The translations under genes were made by a program, and so were the position numbers. The notes below the pieces were generated by a model that saw only the letters and a list, made by a program, of their open reading frames with translations, had not been told where the DNA came from and did not search any database. 64,000 nt of DNA from the NCBI GenBank assembly GCA_963717255.1, contig CAVQVT010000007.1, positions 62,001 to 126,000 on the forward strand, read 5' to 3'. This stretch comes from CAIYQJ01 sp963717255. GTDB lineage: Bacteria; Chloroflexota; Limnocylindria; Limnocylindrales; CSP1-4. This document shows positions 59,787 to 64,000 of this stretch, in pieces. The first letter of the stretch is position 1; every line of letters begins with the position of its first letter.

Positions 59787-61157
59787 GTGCAACCGAGTAT
59801 AGCCCCGGGTCGCCCCACGACGGCTCGATCGGCCCGCGAGCCCTCCCGCCTCCTTGAGTCCGTCCCGCCCGTCGTCGTGGGCGGGGCGGTCGTGGTGCTG
59901 CTGCTCGTCGTCTACGGCCTGAGCAACCTCGACCGCGAGAACCTCTACCGGCACTTCGTCTGGCAGGGGATGGCGTGGCTCGACGGTCATCTCTCGATCC
60001 CGTACCCGGTCCCGGGCAACGACTACTACAACGATGTGATGCCGGTCCTTGGGCCCGACGGGTCCGAGACGGGGCGCGCCATCCTCCCGTTCCCGCCGCT
60101 GCCGGCCCTCGTGCTGCTCCCGTTCGTCGCGGTCTGGGGCCTGGCGACGGACGCGCAGCTGCTCACGGCCCTCGGAGCGGCACTCGCGGCGGGCGTCGCG
60201 TTCCGCATGCTCGGAGAGGTGGAGATCCGCCGGTCCACCCGCCTCGCGATCACCCTCTTCCTCGGGTTCGGGACCGTGCTGTGGTACACGGCCGCGGTCG
60301 GGACGACCTGGTGGACCGCGCACGTCGTGGCCCTCCCGCTCGTGTTCGGGGCGGTCGCCATCGGGCTCGCCCGCGAGCGCGTGGTCGGCCTCGACCCCGC
60401 CGGGGGCGTGCGCCGGTTCGTCGACCCGCCGCTCGTTGCGGCCGGCTTCCTCCTCGGGCTCGCGGCCGCGGCGCGCATGCCCGTCCTCCTCGGCGCCTCG
60501 TACTTCGTCTTCGTCGGGGGCGGGTCGACGAGGCGGCGCGTCGCGTCGGTCGCGCTCGGCGCGGCGATCCCGGTCGTCGCGCTCGTCGGGTACACGTACG
60601 CTGCCACGGGGAACGCCTTCAACCCCGCGTACGAGTACCTCTATCGCCAGGAGGTGGACGCCTACCCCGAGCTCGGGTACGTCGGCGACTGGTCGATCGA
60701 GGATCCCCGCTACATCCCGAGGAACCTGGCGATCATGCTGCTCCAGCCGCCGAACCTCCTGCCCGCATGCACGCCGGCGGACGCGCCCCGCGGCATCTTC
60801 GACCCCGACTGCCCGCTCCTCGTCCCCGACGCGGTCGGGATGAGCCTGCTTCTCACGAGCCCCGCCTGGCTCCTGGTCCTGCCGGCGATCCGGCGCCGAT
60901 GGGGCGACCCCATCGTCACTGGGGGGGTCGTGGCGGCGGGACTCGTCGCCCTGCTCGACCTCATGCACTTCAGCCAGGGCTGGGTCCAGGTCGGCTACCG
61001 CTTCTCGCTCGACTGGGCGCCCTTCCTCCTCCCGGTCGCCGCACTGGGTCTCGACGGCCTCTCGAGCCGCTGGCGGACGGTCGGGTTCGCTCTCATCGGG
61101 GTCTCGGCTCTCATGCAGCTGTGGGGCATCGTCTGGCGCGGGGCTCTGGGCTGGTGA
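59787..61157 (+). CDS. GT-C-like membrane glycosyltransferase
   Basis: Polytopic membrane protein of about 456 residues with roughly ten helices. The early outside loop has RENLYRHFVWQGMAWLDGHLSIP and later ARMPVLLGASYFVFVGGG; these loops resemble lipid-phosphate-dependent GT-C enzymes but the metal-binding DE pair is not obvious. It is divergent from the giant glycosyltransferase with only 30 bases between the start codons, so the true start may be the downstream in-frame GTG at 59877; TATAGC at 59798 could be its -10. Its stop overlaps the GTG of the next gene. Confidence 0.75.
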   Translation: MQPSIAPGRPTTARSAREPSRLLESVPPVVVGGAVVVLLLVVYGLSNLDRENLYRHFVWQGMAWLDGHLSIPYPVPGNDYYNDVMPVLGPDGSETGRAILPFPPLPALVLLPFVAVWGLATDAQLLTALGAALAAGVAFRMLGEVEIRRSTRLAITLFLGFGTVLWYTAAVGTTWWTAHVVALPLVFGAVAIGLARERVVGLDPAGGVRRFVDPPLVAAGFLLGLAAAARMPVLLGASYFVFVGGGSTRRRVASVALGAAIPVVALVGYTYAATGNAFNPAYEYLYRQEVDAYPELGYVGDWSIEDPRYIPRNLAIMLLQPPNLLPACTPADAPRGIFDPDCPLLVPDAVGMSLLLTSPAWLLVLPAIRRRWGDPIVTGGVVAAGLVALLDLMHFSQGWVQVGYRFSLDWAPFLLPVAALGLDGLSSRWRTVGFALIGVSALMQLWGIVWRGALGW

Positions 61158-62780
61158 GCCGGCTCGATCCGGCGAGGACCCCCGCCGACCAGGCGCCCGC
61201 GGCGTCCTCCTGGACGACCTCCGCGGTGGTGGTCGCGGCGCTCGTCGCGGGCGCGGTGGCGTTCGCTCTCGGCTGCGCGCGGCTGCTCCCGGGCGTCGCG
61301 TTCTGGGACACCGGGGAGATGCAGACGGTCGCGCCCGTCTTCGGGACGGCGCACCCGACCGGCTACCCCACGTACGTCGTCCTCGGATGGCTGGCCTCCG
61401 TGGTGCTGCAGCCGCTCGGCTCGCCGGCTTTCGTCCTGAACCTGCTCAACGCCCTTCTCATCGGGTCGGCGGCCGCCGTCGCCACGCTCCTGTTCGGGCG
61501 GCTCGTCGGCCGGCCGGTCCTCGCCCTCGCGGGCGGGATCGTCGTCGCGACGATGCCGGAGGCGTGGTATCTCGCCACGCATGCCGACCCGCACGCGCTC
61601 CACGCGCTGCTCCTCGGCCTGGTGCTCGTCCTCCTCGTGGTCTGGGGCGACCGGCGCCGGGCGGGCCTGGACCGCACGGATCGGTGGCTGGCGGCCGCCG
61701 CGATCGCCTATGGGGCGGCGCTGGGCAACCAGGCGCTCATGCTGCTCGTCGCGCCCGGGATCGGGCTGTACGTCCTCGCGACCGAGCCGCGGCTCCTCCG
61801 GCGGCCGTTGGTGGTCCTCGGGTGCGCGGCCGCCGTCCTCGGGACCGCGGCGCTCTTCTATCTGCAGCTGCCGCTCGCGGTCGCGCTCGACCGGCCGCTC
61901 GTCTACGGGCGACCCGGCACGTGGGACGGGTTCTGGTACATCGTGCTCGGGGAGCAGTTCCGCGGCTCGCTGGGCGACCCGCTCGCACGTCCCGTGGAGA
62001 CGGTGCGCGCGATGGCCGATGCGCTGTCAGGCCAGCTCGGGCTGCTGGCGCTCGCGATCGTCCCCGCGGCCGTGGTGACCGCGGTCCGAGCACCGCGGTA
62101 CGCCCTCCTCACGGTCCCGGCGGTCGCCATCACGCTCGTCTTCGCGGCCGTCTACGACAACGCGGAGATCGCGCGCTACCACCTCGGGCCGGCGATCATC
62201 GCCGTGAGCTGGCTCGTCGTCGCGGCAGACTGGGTCGTGGACCTGGTGGAGGCGGCGCTGCGGAGGCGCGAAGGGGAGGACGAGGAGCTGGAGGGGCGCG
62301 GACAGCGCCCGGGGAGACGCAGGGCGCACCGCCATCGTGGCCGGCGGCGCGGTCGCCGCGGGCCTCCTGGCGGCCGCCATCGTGCTGCCGCAGGTCGTCC
62401 GGCTGCCGGAGTCGGAGCGGCGCGCGAGCGAGGTCGGGATCCTGGACGCACGGTCGTTCGTCGAGACGGCGTTCGAGACGTTCGAGCCCGACGCGACCGT
62501 CGTGAGCTGGTGGAGCTACTCGACACCGCTCTGGTATGGGACCATCGTCGAGGGACGCCGTCCCGACCTCCGGATCGTGGACGACCGCACGCGGCTCGAC
62601 GAGGGCCTCGGAGAGATGGCGGACGTCGTCCGCGCCGACCTGCCGACGCGACCCGTGTACGTGATCCCGGGTTGGTCGGACCTGCGGGGGCTTGAGGAGG
62701 AGTTCGTGCTCGAGCCGGCCTTCACGGCCGCGAACCAGTTCGTCTACCGGGTCGTCTCGGAGCGAGGAGCCACGCCGTGA
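61154..62780 (+). CDS. DUF2723-type membrane glycosyltransferase (frame break at about 62300)
   Basis: The first frame (61154 to about 62290) is a polytopic protein with the DUF2723 signature FWDTGEMQTVAPVFGTAHPTG near residue 45 and HADPHALHALLLG. The same family normally has an outside C-terminal domain; exactly that is found in the +1 frame from about 62325 to 62780 (ILDARSFVETAFETFEPDAT, DRTRLDEGLGEMADVV, FVYRVV). The first frame degenerates into Arg-rich sequence beyond 62300. I therefore annotate one gene with a single-base break. An alternative start GTG at 62337 would make a separate one-helix protein, but the 350-base overlap is unnatural. Likely O-mannosyl-type transfer. Confidence 0.72.
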
Positions 62781-63578
62781 CCGCGATCGACACCGCTCCG
62801 CCCCGCCTGCCGGAGCTCTCCTACTTCTTCCCGGCCCACAACGAGGAGGCGAACCTGGAGCCCCTCGTCGCGGAGGCGCTCGCGACCCTGCCGACGCTCG
62901 CGGAGCGGTTCGAGATCGTGATCGTCGACGACGGGTCCCGGGACGCGACGCCGCGGATCGCGGACCGGCTGGCGGCGGTCCATCCGGATGTCGTCCGCGC
63001 CGATCCACCACCCGACGAACCTCGGGTACGGGACCGCCCTGCGGTCGGGGTTCCGGGCGGCGCGGTACGCCCACGTCGCCTTCACGGACGGGGACCGCCA
63101 GTTCAGGGTCGCCGACCTGGGCCGGCTCTCGGCACGGATGGCGCAGTCCGACCGCCCGGATGTCGTCGTCGGCTTCCGGATCAGACGCGCCGACCCGTTC
63201 GTGCGGACCGCCTACGCGCGGATGTATCGGTTCGCGAACCGGGTCTGGTTCGGCCTGCGCGTGACCGACGTCGACTGCGCCTGCAAGCTCTTCCGGCGCG
63301 AGGCGCTCGAGGGGATCCGCGTCGCGTCCGGCGGCGCGTTCTTCTCGGCGGAGATGCTCATCAAGCTGCGCGCGAGCGGCCGGACGGTCGTCGAGGTGGG
63401 CGTTCCCCACTACCCGCGGACGGCGGGCTCCCAGACGGGCGCGAAGCCCGGCGTCGTCTGGCGCGCGGTGAAGGACTTCTGGTCGCTGCGCCTGCGGCTG
63501 TGGGCCGACCGCGGTCGGGCTCTCCGCCGCGGCGAGCCGATCCTGGGCCGCTCGGGCGCCCGGGCGCCCGAGGCCTGA
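62777..63578 (+). CDS. GT2 glycosyltransferase (frame break at about 63000)
   Basis: Family 2 glycosyltransferase, similar to polyprenyl-phosphate mannose/glucose synthases. The first frame (62777 to about 63000) has SYFFPAHNEEANLEPLV and FEIVIVDDGSRDATP. The second frame (about 62995 to 63578) has HHPTNLGYGTALRSGFRAA, FTDGDRQFRVADL (the metal-binding DxD) and the acceptor loop DCACKLFRRE. One surplus C around 62999-63001 (reading GCCGATC where GCGATC is expected) explains the break: VRAIHHPTN would then be restored. About 267 residues when bridged. GTG at 62777 overlaps the preceding stop. It may supply polyprenyl-phosphate sugars to the GT-C enzymes next door. Confidence 0.8.
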
Positions 63579-63605
63579 CGTCCGACGCGGGAGCGGTTCG
63601 GCCGC

Positions 63606-64000
63606 CTACCGCCGGCGCGGGCCGCCCTCGCCCGGGTCGTCCACGTCGAGCGAGTTCACGAAGTCGCGGAAGACCGAGAGGCTCTCGTCCGTCGGCTCGG
63701 CCTCGTCCGACTCGTCGGGCTCCGGACGGACGCCGGCACGATCGAGCACCTCCGCCGCCGCATACACCGGCGCGCCCGTTCGGACGGCGAGCGCCAGCGC
63801 GTCCGAGGGCCGCGCGTCCACCTCGTGGACCCGCCCGCCCGACTCGAGGACGATCCGCGCGAAGAACGTCTCGGCCTCGAGGCCGACGATGTCAACCTCG
63901 CGCACCGTCGCGCCCAGATCCCGCATGAGCGACGCCAGGAGGTCATGGGTCAGCGGTCGCTCGGGCTCGACGCCCTGCAGCCGCATGGCGATCGCGTTCG
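63606..64000 (-). CDS. Bifunctional nuclease-domain (DUF151) protein, 5' truncated
   Basis: C-terminal part of a BFN/DUF151 family protein; the frame runs off the window. NAIAMRLQGVEPERPLTHDLL is the family hallmark, followed by VREVDIVGLEAETFFARIVL and VDARPSDALALAVRTGAPVYAAAEVL. The C-terminus is acidic (PDESDEAEPTDESL). The internal ATG at 63986 is not the start, because the family sequence continues upstream of it. Relatives are stress or nuclease-type proteins of unclear substrate. It is convergent with the GT2 gene. Confidence 0.88.
   Translation of the reverse strand, partial: NAIAMRLQGVEPERPLTHDLLASLMRDLGATVREVDIVGLEAETFFARIVLESGGRVHEVDARPSDALALAVRTGAPVYAAAEVLDRAGVRPEPDESDEAEPTDESLSVFRDFVNSLDVDDPGEGGPRRR

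Noticed and set aside
52980..60968. A single open frame of 2,662 codons on the minus strand
   Set aside because: Only about 56190-59756 of it is natural protein (the giant glycosyltransferase). The parts beyond are Arg/Asp/Glu-rich shadows of plus-strand genes in very GC-rich DNA.
52750..63005. Programmed ribosomal frameshifts
   Set aside because: I see no slippery heptamer or downstream stem at the breaks, and four unrelated genes in one short region are affected. Indels are simpler.
1..64000. tRNA, rRNA, riboswitches, insertion sequences, prophage or origin
   Set aside because: I saw no tRNA-like cloverleaf, transposase or integrase frame, DnaA-box cluster or known riboswitch core. A covariance-model scan would be needed to exclude small RNAs.

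Overview
The window is about 64 kb of very GC-rich bacterial chromosome. It has frequent GTG starts, many 4-bp ATGA/GTGA stop-start overlaps, lipobox signal peptides and no rRNA, tRNA, transposase or phage genes. I infer a monoderm-like Chloroflexota lineage (Limnocylindria/Ellin6529-like) with an Actinomycetota-like phosphatidylinositol-mannoside gene order as the closest comparison. The phylum is an inference from gene content; no marker RNA is present. Both window edges cut genes: a ribokinase-like kinase on the left and a bifunctional-nuclease-domain gene on the right.

Layout, left to right. 0-1 kb: kinase fragment and a 50-bp repeat locus. 1-4.3 kb: a zur-like regulator plus zinc ABC uptake operon (regulator, ZnuA, ZnuC, ZnuB; minus strand) behind a palindromic operator. 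4.4-5.8 kb: a DsbA-like/VKOR disulfide-forming pair. 5.9-9.3 kb: a copper nitrite-reductase-like protein translationally coupled to an Fe-S Rrf2 regulator, with a consensus promoter whose spacer is a palindrome, and a divergent polytopic membrane protein. 9.4-15.4 kb: a secreted protein, a second Rrf2 regulator, a CrtC/AttH-type lipoprotein, an MMPL transporter and a small membrane protein. 15.4-19.4 kb: repeat-rich DNA with an array of TTGCG-N5-CGCAA palindromes, a decayed GNAT gene, lysine 2,3-aminomutase and an XRE/PD-(D/E)XK protein. 19.4-29.5 kb: aldehyde dehydrogenase, S41 protease, a GNAT/P1-peptidase/serine-hydrolase operon, PabB, and a paralogue of the 9.4-kb secreted protein.

29.6-40.5 kb is an almost gapless minus-strand haem operon: a MerR-like regulator, HemA, fused HemC-HemD, HemB, HemL, HemE, HemH, a radical SAM/SPASM protein and a HemY-like oxidase. 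It contains no recognisable HemF, HemN or HemQ, so the radical SAM protein is the candidate for the missing decarboxylation. 40.7-45.4 kb holds small metabolic and accessory genes (class IV aminotransferase, GNAT, DUF433, MIP18-like, cobalamin adenosyltransferase). 45.4-48.6 kb encodes two exported beta-rich proteins.

48.8-54.3 kb is the most interesting operon: ArsR regulator, CDP-alcohol phosphatidyltransferase, a small basic ORF, a PatA/LpxL-like acyltransferase, a second acyltransferase fused in frame to a PHP phosphoesterase, and a PimA-like glycosyltransferase. The order phosphatidyltransferase-acyltransferase-mannosyltransferase matches the mycobacterial PIM locus. Next to it, 54.3-63.6 kb encodes a giant glycosyltransferase of about 1,800 residues (a GT-C domain, then a PMT domain with a beta-propeller in an outside loop), a second GT-C-like protein, a DUF2723 protein and a GT2 enzyme. 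Together these suggest a cell-envelope glycolipid or protein-glycosylation region. Four single-frame breaks fall in this last 11 kb, either indel errors in the assembly or real decay, and should be resolved before the proteins are used.
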